From contig NZ_LDNB01000014.1 in the NCBI RefSeq assembly GCF_001026695.1, positions 323,760-387,759 of the forward strand: a stretch of DNA of 64,000 bases, read 5' to 3'. The notes under the pieces are model-generated. The model searched no databases. It was not told where the DNA came from and saw only the letters and a list, made by a program, of their open reading frames with translations. The stretch is from Neobacillus vireti. Its GTDB lineage: Bacteria > Bacillota > Bacilli > Bacillales > Cytobacillaceae. The position numbers were made by a program, and so were the translations under genes. Shown here piece after piece: positions 8,811 to 17,583 of the stretch. Within the stretch, counting starts at the first letter, position 1. Each line of letters begins with the position of its first letter.

Positions 8811-10352
8811 CTAGGCTGAATTGATCATTTTTTCATATAAATTTAAAATGGATTGGCCGTAGTTGTTGCCGGGAACGGCCCAATGGCCGTTTAAGGAGGT
8901 CCAGGTGGGCGCAGAGCCCCTGTCCACTAGATGAAAACGGGGGTCAACTAATGGATATTGACCTGGCAGTGCTTTTGGCGTTGCGTAGGCATACAAATGC
9001 TGAAGCTGGGCGAGTACTCCTGTTTCTTGTGTTTCAAAGCTTGCCCCGCGTTTTCCTGAACCTGTTGCTCCGATTCCGGCAAAATTGTTCTGCTCACGAC
9101 CGACATCCCCAGTAAAGCGGAAATAGTTGGTCTCGAGGATTGCTTGAGCGAACGCGACGTCTCCTCTAATGCCGTAAGCTGCGCCGAATTTTTGATAAAA
9201 GCTACCTAATTCGGGGGCGCTCGGGTTAACCTTTTTAACAAATTGATTCATTTGTTCAGGAGACAGGTAGGTTGGACCAAAAATAGTAATATTTGGTGTG
9301 ACTTTTGGGGGAGGAGTGTTATTGTTTTTGTCATTCCCGCTATTTGCTGGTACATCATTCCCGGCGTTGTCACCGCTTTTGGCCGGCTCACCATTTCCGT
9401 CGTTGTTCCCTTGCGTTCCAGGGCTGTCATTTCCGGAACTCCCTCCGCTCTTGGGAGGAGCATTCTCGCTTTTGCCAGGGGCGGTATTTCCGTCTGCTGC
9501 ATTCCCTGCACTTGCACTGTCATTTTCCACAACTATAAAGGCATCTGTTATTCCTGCATTCTTGACTTCAGCCAAGCGAATTTCGGCATTTTCCCGGGTC
9601 GTAAACGCCCCAGCTTGGACGCGGTACCAGGTTTCACCGGAGATGGTGGTGGTTTTGACAAATGATTCGATGCCCCCCCCTTGCAGGAATGCGACGCGCT
9701 CTTCGGCATTTTCCTTTAATTTAAAAGAACTGGCAATAACTTTAAAAAGGGTTCCTGGAACAGGATTAATTGGGGTTGATGGTACTGACACCGGGTTCGA
9801 TTTAAGTTTTAGATTGAAGGCTTTGGCGAGTCCATTTACATGGCCCTGTGCGACTTTTTCCAGCCATGAGGCCTGTTTCATGAGGGTTGCGTCGTGTGCA
9901 TTTGTGATAAACCCATTCTCCGATAGGAGTGCGCTCATAGATGATTCACGCAATACATGGAAATCGGCCTTTTTTTGTCCACGGTCGATTAAACCGTTAA
10001 CTTTCGTCACTTCCTGATGAATGATATCTTGATAGGATGCTGATCTGGAAGTGGTTGACAGGCCGCTATAAATATAGTCCTCGTAACCTTGTGCAGTAGT
10101 ACTGTCTGCCGCATTAATGTGGATGGATAGGTAAAAGTCGGCCCCCCACGCATTTGCTTCATTTGTCCGCTGACTTAAGGATTTAGAAATATCGCTTGTA
10201 CGGCTCATCTTTATTATGATATTTTCATATTTTTTTGTGAAAATTTCCTGGATTTTCAGTGAGATTTTTAAAGTAACATCTTTTTCATTTAGTCCATTTC
10301 CCTGTGCGCCTGAGTCTGTGCCGCCGTGACCTGGATCTAAATAAAGCTTCAT
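8811..10352 (-). CDS. Amidase_3, SPOR and glucosaminidase fusion cell-wall hydrolase
   Basis: Two-enzyme peptidoglycan hydrolase of 513 residues. Residues 1-180 are an N-acetylmuramoyl-L-alanine amidase (zinc motifs LDPGHGGTDSG, YLSIHINAAD, SALLSENGFITN). Residues about 200-275 are a SPOR-type repeat pair (VIASSFKLKENAEERVAFLQ, VQAGAFTTRENAEIRLAEVK). A linker of about 70 residues rich in G, N, S and P follows, then a LytD-type endo-beta-N-acetylglucosaminidase (GIRGDVAFAQAILETNYF, NNFAGIGATGSG). No signal peptide is visible, so it may act after mother-cell lysis or leave by another route. Start ATG 10352 has GGAGG seven bases upstream; the GTG just before it is less likely. Confidence 0.9.
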   Translation of the reverse strand: MKLYLDPGHGGTDSGAQGNGLNEKDVTLKISLKIQEIFTKKYENIIIKMSRTSDISKSLSQRTNEANAWGADFYLSIHINAADSTTAQGYEDYIYSGLSTTSRSASYQDIIHQEVTKVNGLIDRGQKKADFHVLRESSMSALLSENGFITNAHDATLMKQASWLEKVAQGHVNGLAKAFNLKLKSNPVSVPSTPINPVPGTLFKVIASSFKLKENAEERVAFLQGGGIESFVKTTTISGETWYRVQAGAFTTRENAEIRLAEVKNAGITDAFIVVENDSASAGNAADGNTAPGKSENAPPKSGGSSGNDSPGTQGNNDGNGEPAKSGDNAGNDVPANSGNDKNNNTPPPKVTPNITIFGPTYLSPEQMNQFVKKVNPSAPELGSFYQKFGAAYGIRGDVAFAQAILETNYFRFTGDVGREQNNFAGIGATGSGKRGASFETQETGVLAQLQHLYAYATPKALPGQYPLVDPRFHLVDRGSAPTWTSLNGHWAVPGNNYGQSILNLYEKMINSA

Positions 10353-10431
10353 CACATCTCCTCCATTTCTTATTTACCTTTCATTGTATGTTTCGATTCG
10401 GAGGCAGACACAAAATAGGTAGAACATTTAA

Positions 10432-10463
10432 AAAAGCCCAGCTTCTCTAGACGCTGGGCTTTT
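10432..10463 (-). terminator. Terminator of the yugG-yugH operon
   Basis: Stem AAAAGCCCAGC/GCTGGGCTTTT (10432-10442, 10453-10463) with a ten-base loop. The T-run reads on the minus strand, just past the end of yugH. Confidence 0.88.
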
Positions 10464-10498
10464 CAGGGACAAGCACAGGCGCACTTGTCTCATTTTCA

Positions 10499-11710
10499 TT
10501 ACAATTGGGACAAGGCGCCTGCCTCTCGGTCCCGCATAATGCCTTTCGTTTCAAGAAACCGCTGCATCCGTTTCAGTGCTTCTTGGAGCTGCGGCATCGA
10601 GGTGGCGTAGGAGCAGCGAATATAGCCTTCGCCGGATTCGCCAAACACGTTGCCGGGAACGACCGCAACTTTTTCCTGCATGAGCAGTTCTTCAGCAAAT
10701 TGTTCGGAAGTGAGCCCGGTTGCGCGGATTGATGGGAACACATAGAAGGCGCCGCCAGGGGTGTGGCAGTCCAAGCCAATGTTGTTCAGTGTTTGGACAA
10801 CATAATTTCGCCGTCTTCGGTAGCTTCGCTGCATCGATTCGACTTCATGATAGGTGTTGCGAAGCGCTTCAATCGCCCCGTATTGCAGCATCGTCGGAGC
10901 ACATAATGTCGTGTATTGAAAAATTTTCAACATCGCTTCGACGAATTCCTTAGGAGCGGCCAGCATTCCTAAGCGCCAGCCCGTCATCGCAAAGCCTTTG
11001 GAAAAGCCGTTTATTAAAATCGTTCTTTCATACATGCCCGGGATGGCGGCAAAGCTTGTAAAGGTTTCATCATAGGTCAATTCAGCGTAAATTTCGTCAG
11101 AAACGACAAGTAAATCGTGCTTTTCAATGATGTTGGCAATCTCCATCAATTCTGCTTTGTTTAACGAAGTGCCGGTTGGATTATTAGGGAAACAGAGTAA
11201 CAGTGCCCTCGTTTTTTCGCTAATCGCCTGTTCTATTTGCTCCGGAGTCACTTTAAAACCGTTTTCCGCTGAGGTAGAAACGGCAATTGGTTTTCCACCG
11301 GCTAATGAAACGAGGGGCGCATAGGATACAAACGCCGGTTCGACAATCAACACCTCATCGCCTTGGTTTAAAATCGCGCGAAAGGCTAAATCTAGCGCCT
11401 GGCTTGCGCCAACCGTAACAATGATTTGATTTTTTGGATTGTAGGCAACGCCAAATCTCCTCCCAAGGTAGGCTGAGATTTCCTCCCGCAATTCCAGCAA
11501 GCCGGCATTTGCCGTATAGGAGGTGGAGCCTTGCTCCAGCGATAAAATGGCGGCTTCGCGAATATTCCAGGGGGTAACGAAGTCTGGTTCGCCAACTCCT
11601 AAAGAAATCACGTCTTTCATCCCGGCAGCGAGGTCGAAAAATTTCCTTATGCCGGAGGGCTGGAGATCCTTAGCTGTTTGTGAAATATAGTAGGCAACGT
11701 CGTGTTTCAT
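10499..11710 (-). CDS. yugH: PLP-dependent class I/II aminotransferase YugH
   Basis: Aspartate/aromatic-type aminotransferase of 403 residues, cytoplasmic. It has the fold-type I landmarks: GEPDFVTPWNIREAA at the N-terminus, the Asn-Pro motif CFPNNPTGTSLN, the aspartate region VVSDEIYAELTYD, and the Schiff-base lysine in ILINGFSKGFAMTGWRLG. The B. subtilis homologue YugH sits next to the Lrp-type regulator YugG, as here. ATG 11710 overlaps the yugG stop by four bases (ATGA), so the two are co-translated. The exact amino donor is not known; regulation by YugG in response to an amino acid is a reasonable inference. Confidence 0.92.
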   Translation of the reverse strand: MKHDVAYYISQTAKDLQPSGIRKFFDLAAGMKDVISLGVGEPDFVTPWNIREAAILSLEQGSTSYTANAGLLELREEISAYLGRRFGVAYNPKNQIIVTVGASQALDLAFRAILNQGDEVLIVEPAFVSYAPLVSLAGGKPIAVSTSAENGFKVTPEQIEQAISEKTRALLLCFPNNPTGTSLNKAELMEIANIIEKHDLLVVSDEIYAELTYDETFTSFAAIPGMYERTILINGFSKGFAMTGWRLGMLAAPKEFVEAMLKIFQYTTLCAPTMLQYGAIEALRNTYHEVESMQRSYRRRRNYVVQTLNNIGLDCHTPGGAFYVFPSIRATGLTSEQFAEELLMQEKVAVVPGNVFGESGEGYIRCSYATSMPQLQEALKRMQRFLETKGIMRDREAGALSQL

Positions 11711-12213
11711 GGTGTAACCACCATCCGCCGGTCTTTATCGTCAGCCCCGCCGTCAAAGATGACACCGTCATGTTTATATTTTTTCAACATGAAATGAGTC
11801 GTTGTCGAAACGACATTATCAATTGTTGATAATTTCTCCGATACGAAGGCGGCGATTTGGTTCATCGTTTTTCCTTCGATGGTGATCGATAAATCATAAG
11901 CGCCGGACATGAGATACAAGGAGGATACTTCCGGAAAACGGTAGATTCTTTCGGCGACATCATCAAAGCCCACGCCCCGCTTCGGGGTTACCTTCACATC
12001 AATCATGGCAATGATGCTTTCCTGCCCATCCACTTTGGTCCAATCGATTAATGTCGGATAACTCATGATAATTTTCTCGTCTTCTAACTTTTTGATCGTG
12101 TTTTTGACCGTTTCCTCGCTTGTCAACGCCATTAGGGCAATCGTTTCTGCAGATGCCTTATGGTTTTCTTCGATTATTTTTAAAATCTCGAGCTCTTCAC
12201 TGTTTAGTTTCAT
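11707..12213 (-). CDS. yugG: Lrp/AsnC-family regulator YugG
   Basis: Feast/famine transcription regulator of 168 residues. The N-terminal helix-turn-helix (LNSEELEILKIIEENHKAS to about residue 55) is followed by the RAM/AsnC ligand-binding domain (MIDVKVTPKRGVGFDDVAE, YLMSGAYDLSITIEGKT, then a beta strand with STTTHFMLKKYK). First gene of a two-gene operon with the aminotransferase yugH. Its ribosome site (GGAGG nine bases before ATG 12213) lies in one arm of a perfect 17-bp inverted repeat, which could be its own operator or an RNA hairpin hiding the ribosome site. Confidence 0.93.
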   Translation of the reverse strand: MKLNSEELEILKIIEENHKASAETIALMALTSEETVKNTIKKLEDEKIIMSYPTLIDWTKVDGQESIIAMIDVKVTPKRGVGFDDVAERIYRFPEVSSLYLMSGAYDLSITIEGKTMNQIAAFVSEKLSTIDNVVSTTTHFMLKKYKHDGVIFDGGADDKDRRMVVTP

Positions 12214-12222
12214 CTCATGCTT

Positions 12223-12269
12223 CCTCCTTATAAAATCAACAAATCCTATTGTTTGATTTTATAAGGAGG
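12223..12269. promoter_or_regulatory. 17-bp perfect inverted repeat over the yugG ribosome site
   Basis: Left arm 12223-12239 (CCTCCTTATAAAATCAA) and right arm 12253-12269 are exact reverse complements with a 13-base loop. Both arms end in the ribosome-site sequence (GGAGG on one strand each). On the minus strand one arm is the actual yugG ribosome site. It may be an Lrp-type operator or a 5' RNA hairpin. Confidence 0.75.
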
Positions 12270-12383
12270 GCTATGAAAACTCAATTAAAATCGGATTAAA
12301 AAATACTATTTGGACATGGCGGTGCATATTTTTTATATACAAGCTTTTGAAGATACACGAGCATGTGAAAAAAGGAGATTACA

Positions 12384-12845
12384 ATGGCAAAAAGGTCTGT
12401 TCCATTCAAAAGGTTAATCATTGGAATTCTATTGGCTGCCGGCATTTTTATTGTCTTTCAAATTGTGAGAGTTTCTCCTGATAAACAGGCAGGGTCGGTT
12501 GTCGATGAGTTTTATCAATATGAACAGCAGGGGGATTTTGCGAAATCGTGGGCGTTATTTCATTCTGCGATGAAGGAAAAGTTCCCGAAAGGCGGGTACA
12601 TCCAGGACCGGGCCCATGTGTTTATGTCTCATTTCGGGGTAGAAACCTTTGCTTATACAGCCGATAAGCCGGAAAAATTAGCAAAGTGGAAAATGGCCAA
12701 AACAGGACCAGCACTAGAGAATGTCTATAAAATCCTAGTTACACAAACCTACAAAGGAAAATATGGAAACTTTGACTTGAAACAGGAAGTTTTTGTCGTG
12801 AAGGAAAAGGACGAATGGCGGATCATGTGGGATTACAACCAATGA
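12384..12845 (+). CDS. Membrane-anchored hypothetical protein
   Basis: 153 residues: a short basic N-terminus, one membrane segment (RLIIGILLAAGIFIVFQIV, about 10-28) and an outside domain of about 120 residues. The outside part has the look of an NTF2-like or DUF4878-like cone fold: a helix pair ending in VVDEFYQYEQQGDFAKSWAL, then strands ending VFVVKEKDEWRIMWDYNQ. AAAGGAG lies before the ATG. It is transcribed away from yugG and stands alone. No enzyme residues are recognised and I assign no function. Confidence 0.8.
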   Translation: MAKRSVPFKRLIIGILLAAGIFIVFQIVRVSPDKQAGSVVDEFYQYEQQGDFAKSWALFHSAMKEKFPKGGYIQDRAHVFMSHFGVETFAYTADKPEKLAKWKMAKTGPALENVYKILVTQTYKGKYGNFDLKQEVFVVKEKDEWRIMWDYNQ

Positions 12846-12847
12846 TG

Positions 12848-12860
12848 GGTGTCAGGCACC
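12848..12860. repeat. GGTGTCAGGCACC element
   Basis: Exact core, directly after the stop of the preceding gene. Confidence 0.75.
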
Positions 12861-12995
12861 GTAGTTTGGAACGGGGGGTCATCTTCTATTGAGGAGCCCT
12901 TTTTTTGTGGAAAAGGGGCGGAACGGAGCAAAAACGAATCAGTTTAGCCAATTTGCGAGATGGTGGCGTATAGCGCCATTTACCTTTTTGCGAGA

Positions 12996-13115
12996 TTATA
13001 CAATTTTAAAAAGATGAAGGATGATTTTTACCCAGCCGAAAAACGCCATCCATAACGGGATACTAAGAGTTGTCCCCCATAATAATCCCGTGAAAAAATT
13101 CCCCTGCTCTTTCAT
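12996..13115 (-). CDS. Small hydrophobic protein (39 aa), hypothetical
   Basis: The open frame runs further upstream, but ATG 13115 has AGGGGTG about six bases before it and gives a compact protein of 39 residues. It has one clear membrane segment (LLWGTTLSIPLWMAFFGWVK) between charged ends (MKEQGN at the start, HLFK near the end). Such single-span proteins are common and often missed in Bacillaceae. No family recognised. Whether it is translated is uncertain. Confidence 0.45.
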   Translation of the reverse strand: MKEQGNFFTGLLWGTTLSIPLWMAFFGWVKIILHLFKIV

Positions 13116-13257
13116 CCCATTCACCCCTATGAAAGTCATATCAACATCGTCCAAATGAAGGAAATTTACCGGCCTGTTTTTTTGCAAAGTGGAATGTGCC
13201 CTACGCGGTATAAGGCTGTTTTGTTAATAATATCAAATGGACGTTGGGTAAATTGGG

Positions 13258-13308
13258 GTATTTTGTCATGAACGACAAAATACTTTCGACATATGCTTGC
13301 TGTCGAAA
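13258..13308. repeat. Two consecutive perfect inverted repeats upstream of galE
   Basis: First: GTATTTTGTC (13258-13267) with GACAAAATAC (13274-13283), six-base loop. Second: TTTCGACA (13284-13291) with TGTCGAAA (13301-13308), nine-base loop. They abut each other and have no T-run, so they are not typical terminators. Possible operators or leader hairpins about 130 bp before galE. Confidence 0.6.
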
Positions 13309-13385
13309 TTTCACAAAAGAACTTCGATATGGTAAATAGGGAAATTATTATTAAGGCATGATAGTAAACTGTCTTTTTTCAAAAA

Positions 13386-13394
13386 TGCTATAAT
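13386..13394 (+). promoter_or_regulatory. Extended -10 sigma-A promoter of galE
   Basis: TGCTATAAT: consensus TATAAT at 13389-13394 with the TGn extension at 13386-13388. The -35 region (near 13365-13371) is weak, as is common with extended -10 promoters. It lies about 40 bp before the galE start. Confidence 0.7.
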
Positions 13395-13434
13395 AGTAAA
13401 AGTAAATGAAATTTCTAGCTAAGGGGAAATGGAT

Positions 13435-14406
13435 ATGATTCTCGTTGTTGGCGGAGCTGGCTACATTGGCAGCCATCTCGTTAAGGAATTAGTTGAAAAA
13501 GAAGAAGTCGTTGTGCTCGATAACCTGTCGACCGGGCACCGTGCGGCCGTTGACAGCCGTGCTATCTTTGTCAAGGGTGACCTCGGTAATGAGGAAGATT
13601 TACACATGGTCTTTAGAAGTTATCCTATCAAGGCCGTTATGCACTTTGCTGCTTGCAGCTTGGTCGGGGAGTCTGTTGTAGACCCTTTGAAATATTACCA
13701 AAATAATGTAGCTTCGACTTTAACTCTGTTAAAAGTTATGTTGAAATTTAAGGTGAAGAACTTTATTTTCTCCTCCACTGCTGCAACCTATGGAATTCCT
13801 GATGTGGAGGTTATTGACGAAACAAGTGCAACAACACCGATTAATCCTTATGGCCACTCAAAATTGATGGTTGAGCAGATACTTGCTGATTTTTCAAAAT
13901 CCTATGATTTGCATTATGTTGTACTGCGTTACTTCAATGCAGCCGGCGCCCATCAATCAGCGGCGATTGGCGAAAGTCATGATCCGGAAACACATTTAAT
14001 CCCAATTATCCTGCAGCAGCTGTTAGGTCAGCGGGAAAAGGTGTCCGTGTTTGGCGCTGATTATGATACGGCGGATGGCACGTGTATTCGTGATTATATT
14101 CATGTAACTGATTTAGCGGCCGCCCATATTCTTGCCCTTGAAGCGCTGTTAACAGGGAAGAAATCGGCTGCGGTCTACAATCTTGGCAATGGACTTGGCT
14201 ATTCTGTAAAGGAAGTTATCGAGACATGTGAAAAAGTCACCGGTGTGAAGGCGAATGTTGAAATAGCCGACCGCCGCGCTGGGGATCCGGCAAGGCTCGT
14301 TGCCTCATCGGCGAAAATCCTATCAGAACTTGGCTGGAAAGCAGAACGAAACTTAGAACAAATTATCGCCGACGCCTGGAAATGGCACCAGCAGCAACAA
14401 TATTAA
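13435..14406 (+). CDS. galE: UDP-glucose 4-epimerase GalE
   Basis: Interconverts UDP-glucose and UDP-galactose with bound NAD in the cytoplasm. 323 residues. The Rossmann motif GGAGYIGSHLVKEL is at the N-terminus, the catalytic Ser/Thr region is SSTAATYGIP, and the YxxxK pair is in NPYGHSKLMVEQ. ATG 13435 is seven bases after AAGGGGA; the ATG at 13429 is too close to it. The gene has its own promoter and terminator, so it is a single-gene unit. It can supply UDP-galactose for cell-surface polymers, including those of the 42-62 kb locus. Confidence 0.95.
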   Translation: MILVVGGAGYIGSHLVKELVEKEEVVVLDNLSTGHRAAVDSRAIFVKGDLGNEEDLHMVFRSYPIKAVMHFAACSLVGESVVDPLKYYQNNVASTLTLLKVMLKFKVKNFIFSSTAATYGIPDVEVIDETSATTPINPYGHSKLMVEQILADFSKSYDLHYVVLRYFNAAGAHQSAAIGESHDPETHLIPIILQQLLGQREKVSVFGADYDTADGTCIRDYIHVTDLAAAHILALEALLTGKKSAAVYNLGNGLGYSVKEVIETCEKVTGVKANVEIADRRAGDPARLVASSAKILSELGWKAERNLEQIIADAWKWHQQQQY

Positions 14407-14420
14407 TATCCTTCTAAAAT

Positions 14421-14450
14421 CCCTCTTGCATTGCGCAAGAGGGGTTTTTT
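14421..14450 (+). terminator. galE terminator
   Basis: Stem CCCTCTTGC/GCAAGAGGG (14421-14429, 14435-14443), five-base loop, then GTTTTTT. Confidence 0.93.
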
Positions 14451-14479
14451 ACTTATTTTTATATAGGAAAAAGCCCTAA

Positions 14480-14492
14480 GGTGTCAGGCACT
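14480..14492. repeat. GGTGTCAGGCACT element
   Basis: One mismatch (last base) to the dispersed GGTGTCAGGCACC core. It lies between the galE terminator and the symporter gene. Confidence 0.6.
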
Positions 14493-14640
14493 ATTAAATG
14501 CAGCTGCTAGCATAAAGTGCCGAGGAGATTTATTATTTGACTATTTTGCAAATAATAAAGTCATTTACCTGATGCGCAAACTTGAGTATGATTTTTAGGG
14601 GAATAATATATTTTTATAAATTGAAAGGCAGTTGGACCCA

Positions 14641-15909
14641 ATGAAATTATTTTTTAAAAATTATCGCTTTACCCTTATCCTGCTTTCTGCCATCGTAATC
14701 GGCGGTGCAGCAGGCTTGATTTTTGGACCCAAAACAGCGGTTGTTAAGCCGTTTGGAGACCTATTTCTGAACTTGATGTTCATGATCATCGTTCCGTTGG
14801 TATTTTTCAGCATTGCCTCGGCGATAGCCAACATGAACGGCATGAAACGGCTTGGAAAAATAATGGGCAGCATCCTGGTGGTTTTCCTGGTGACAGCTTT
14901 TGTCGCGGCAATTCTCGGGGTTGCCGGTGCCTCCATCATTCAACCCCTTGAAAATGCCGACATCGCCTCGCTTAAAGAGGTGATGAACCATTCTGCAGCC
15001 CAGACGGATGCAGAGAAATTATCGTTTCTTGACCATCTGGTCGCTACATTTACGGTTTCAGATTTTCATCTATTATTATCAAGAAGCAATATGCTCCAGC
15101 TGATTGTCTTCGCGCTTCTGTTTGGACTTTCTACTGCTGCGGTTGGAGAAAAGGCGAAACCGGTCGCGGACTTTTTATCGGCTGCGGCGGCTGTCATCAT
15201 GAAGATGGTCAGCATCGTCATGTATTACGCTCCGATTGGGCTTGGCTGTTATTTTGCCGCGGTCATCGGTGAGCTCGGACCGCAAATTTTAGAGGGTTAT
15301 GCCCGCTCATTTGTTTTGTATTTGATTCTGACCGTGATTTATTATTTTGTTTTCTTCACCCTGTATGCCTTCATCGCCGGCGGCAAGGATGGGGTCAAGA
15401 TCTTTTGGAAAAACGCGATCACTCCTTCTGTCACGGCGCTTGCAACCTGTTCAAGTGCAGCCTGTATTCCTGTGAACCTGGCAACAGTTAGAAGGATGGG
15501 TGTGCCAAAGGATATCGCCGAAACAATTATTCCGCTTGGTGCGAATACGCATAAAGATGGTTCTGTGTTTGGCGGCGTGCTGAAAATCGTGTTCCTGTTT
15601 GCGCTATTTGGCAAGGATTTAACAAGTATCTCTAGTATATTAAGTGTGCTGGCTGTCGCCTTTTTAGTTGGTGCAGTTATGGGCGCGATTCCTGGGGGCG
15701 GGATGATTGGCGAGATGCTAATTATCAGCGTCTACGGCTTCCCGCCGGAAACACTTCCAATCATAGCTGTCATCAGCACCATCATTGACGCACCTGCAAC
15801 ACTCCTAAACTCAACCGGAAACACCGTCTGCGCCATGCTCGTAACCCGGCTTGTTGAAGGGAAAAACTGGCTCAGCAAAACCTTCAAAACCGGTGAAGAA
15901 ATTGCTTAG
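14641..15909 (+). CDS. Dicarboxylate/amino acid:cation symporter (DAACS family)
   Basis: Inner-membrane secondary transporter of 422 residues, about eight membrane segments plus re-entrant loops, taking up an acidic or neutral amino acid or dicarboxylate with sodium or protons. Family signatures: the serine-rich re-entrant loop TALATCSSAACIPVNLATV, the following LGANTHKDGSVFGG (usually NMDG-type), and the C-terminal DAPATLLNSTGNTVCAMLV, where GltPh-type carriers bind substrate and cation. ATG 14641 is chosen because AAAGGCAG sits about 11 bases upstream; TTG 14632 is too close. The substrate cannot be named. It is a single gene with REP-like elements on both sides. Confidence 0.9.
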   Translation: MKLFFKNYRFTLILLSAIVIGGAAGLIFGPKTAVVKPFGDLFLNLMFMIIVPLVFFSIASAIANMNGMKRLGKIMGSILVVFLVTAFVAAILGVAGASIIQPLENADIASLKEVMNHSAAQTDAEKLSFLDHLVATFTVSDFHLLLSRSNMLQLIVFALLFGLSTAAVGEKAKPVADFLSAAAAVIMKMVSIVMYYAPIGLGCYFAAVIGELGPQILEGYARSFVLYLILTVIYYFVFFTLYAFIAGGKDGVKIFWKNAITPSVTALATCSSAACIPVNLATVRRMGVPKDIAETIIPLGANTHKDGSVFGGVLKIVFLFALFGKDLTSISSILSVLAVAFLVGAVMGAIPGGGMIGEMLIISVYGFPPETLPIIAVISTIIDAPATLLNSTGNTVCAMLVTRLVEGKNWLSKTFKTGEEIA

Positions 15910-15925
15910 AAGATGTGACTAGTAT

Positions 15926-16006
15926 GGTGTCAGGCACTAATTTCCATTTTGAGGAATTTGGTGCCTGACACCATTTTCCAGTTTAAGGGAAACGGTGCCT
16001 GACACC
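15926..16006. repeat. Three REP-like cores in tandem
   Basis: GGTGTCAGGCACT at 15926-15938, then GGTGCCTGACACC at 15960-15972 and again at 15994-16006. The first is in opposite orientation to the other two, so the first two form an inverted pair around TTCCATTTTGAGGAATTT-type sequence. Spacing between successive cores is 34 bp. They lie directly after the symporter stop. A degenerate CACACTGACACT-rich tail follows to about 16060. Confidence 0.75.
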
Positions 16007-16146
16007 ACACACTGACACTATACACTGTGACACCACACACTCACGCACCACACCATGCAGCCCTTTTGGAATTTGCTGATTTTAAGGTATTGCGTTACAC
16101 TTTAATTATCGGAAGAGTTTGTTAATTTGGATGGAGTGGTTCTTTG

Positions 16147-17451
16147 ATGGGTAGAATGGATAATGAACCGGAATTGCCAAAGGTCGAATTGCTGAATGAC
16201 CGCCTTAATTTAACTTTGGCTTTTAGTAAAAGGTATAAGATGTCGACGGCTGTTTGTTACCTGAGATTGCATTTTCCACCAGAACTATCACAAACTAATG
16301 ATGAAGAAATTGAAATCGCTCTTGCTAATAACATTCTAGCAAGGTTAAAACGATCTATTAGAAATATTGATACCGTGATAAAAATAAATAGAACAGATTT
16401 TGCTTTTTTAATAGTGGATATAACGGAGCATGATTGCAAGCTGATTTGCGAGCGAATTATTAGCTCGATATCTGATACGTATACGATTGATTTTCGCCAT
16501 TTTTCCATCAGTAGTAATATTGGAATTTGCATGTTTCCTTATGGCGCTGAAGGGCCGGAAGAACTGCAGCTGATTGCCAAAGCACAAATGTATGTGGCGG
16601 AAGCGCGCGGTGAAAATCAATTTTCACTTTATATAGGAGAGTTAGATCAAACGGCAAGCCGAAAGGTGTTAATTGAAAATGACTTCCCATATGCTTTGAA
16701 AAAGGGCCAGCTGCATGTCCAATTCCAGCCGCAGTATAACTTGGAGAAAAAGGCAATTGATGGCGCTGAGGCCTTAATCCGTTGGAATCATCCAAGTTTG
16801 GGCGAAGTTTCACCAGCTGAATTTATCAGCTACGCTGAGGAAGCTGGGATGTCAAATCAACTGTTTTTCTGGGTATTCGAAGAGGTTTGCAGGCATATTG
16901 CCAGCGAGAAAACTAGGATCATGAAGTATTCCATCAATTTATCCGTTAACCAGCTTTTACTGGATTCTTTTTTACAAGACGTTACAGAAATACTTAACTT
17001 ATATTCGGTTTCAGCCAAGCAACTCACGTTGGAAATTACCGAAAATATTGAGATTTACTCAGTGAAAACAGTCAATGACAAATTAAATGTCTTGAAAGAG
17101 GCTGGTTTTACGATTGCCTTAGATGATTTTGGAAATGGCTATTTCTCATTTTCCGACTTTATTAAGCTCCCGATCGACTATATTAAGCTCGACCGCGATT
17201 TTGTTTTTAGTTTATGGAAAAATAAGAAACACAAAGGCGTCGTATTGCCGATCATAAATATGGCCCATAACCTGGGTTTACAGGTAATTATTGAAGGAAT
17301 CGAAGACCAGACTCAGTTTGTGGAATGGGATCAACTGGGCTGTGACATTATTCAAGGATATTTTATAAGCAAACCCATCTCCTTTGAAGCAATGATGGCT
17401 TCAATCGCTGGGATTGAGGAGAGAGCGGGAGATGTTCGGAATCAAGGCTAA
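16147..17451 (+). CDS. Degenerate GGDEF plus EAL protein (c-di-GMP phosphodiesterase)
   Basis: 434 residues, no membrane segment. The N-terminal half has a GGDEF fold, but the signature is RTDFAFLI, so it should not make c-di-GMP. The EAL half (about 180-425) looks complete: EALIRWNHP, the Asn region YSINLSVNQLL, LEITENIEI, ALDDFGNGYFSFSDF with the paired Asp, YIKLDRDFV, and IIEGIEDQTQF before DIIQGYFISKPI. It is therefore a likely soluble c-di-GMP phosphodiesterase, lowering the signal that the riboswitch at 31970 would sense. GGAG lies about ten bases before ATG 16147. Single gene ending at a strong terminator. Confidence 0.9.
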   Translation: MGRMDNEPELPKVELLNDRLNLTLAFSKRYKMSTAVCYLRLHFPPELSQTNDEEIEIALANNILARLKRSIRNIDTVIKINRTDFAFLIVDITEHDCKLICERIISSISDTYTIDFRHFSISSNIGICMFPYGAEGPEELQLIAKAQMYVAEARGENQFSLYIGELDQTASRKVLIENDFPYALKKGQLHVQFQPQYNLEKKAIDGAEALIRWNHPSLGEVSPAEFISYAEEAGMSNQLFFWVFEEVCRHIASEKTRIMKYSINLSVNQLLLDSFLQDVTEILNLYSVSAKQLTLEITENIEIYSVKTVNDKLNVLKEAGFTIALDDFGNGYFSFSDFIKLPIDYIKLDRDFVFSLWKNKKHKGVVLPIINMAHNLGLQVIIEGIEDQTQFVEWDQLGCDIIQGYFISKPISFEAMMASIAGIEERAGDVRNQG

Positions 17452-17480
17452 TGGCTTTGGTTCTTTTTTTGTTTTAATTA

Positions 17481-17528
17481 AAAACGCACGCACAATCAGG
17501 GCATGGCCCCATCTTGTGCGTGCGTTTT
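17481..17528. terminator. Bidirectional terminator
   Basis: Perfect 15-bp stem AAAACGCACGCACAA/TTGTGCGTGCGTTTT (17481-17495, 17514-17528) with an 18-base loop, between the convergent EAL gene and amidase gene. Confidence 0.93.
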
Positions 17529-17583
17529 GTGCGTTTAAGTATTGTTTTGTTCCATACAATCTTTTTGAACGAAAGAAGCCCCA

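Noticed and set aside
16147..17451. Active diguanylate cyclase in the GGDEF-like half
   Set aside because: The signature reads RTDFAFLI, lacking the GG[DE]EF residues needed for catalysis.
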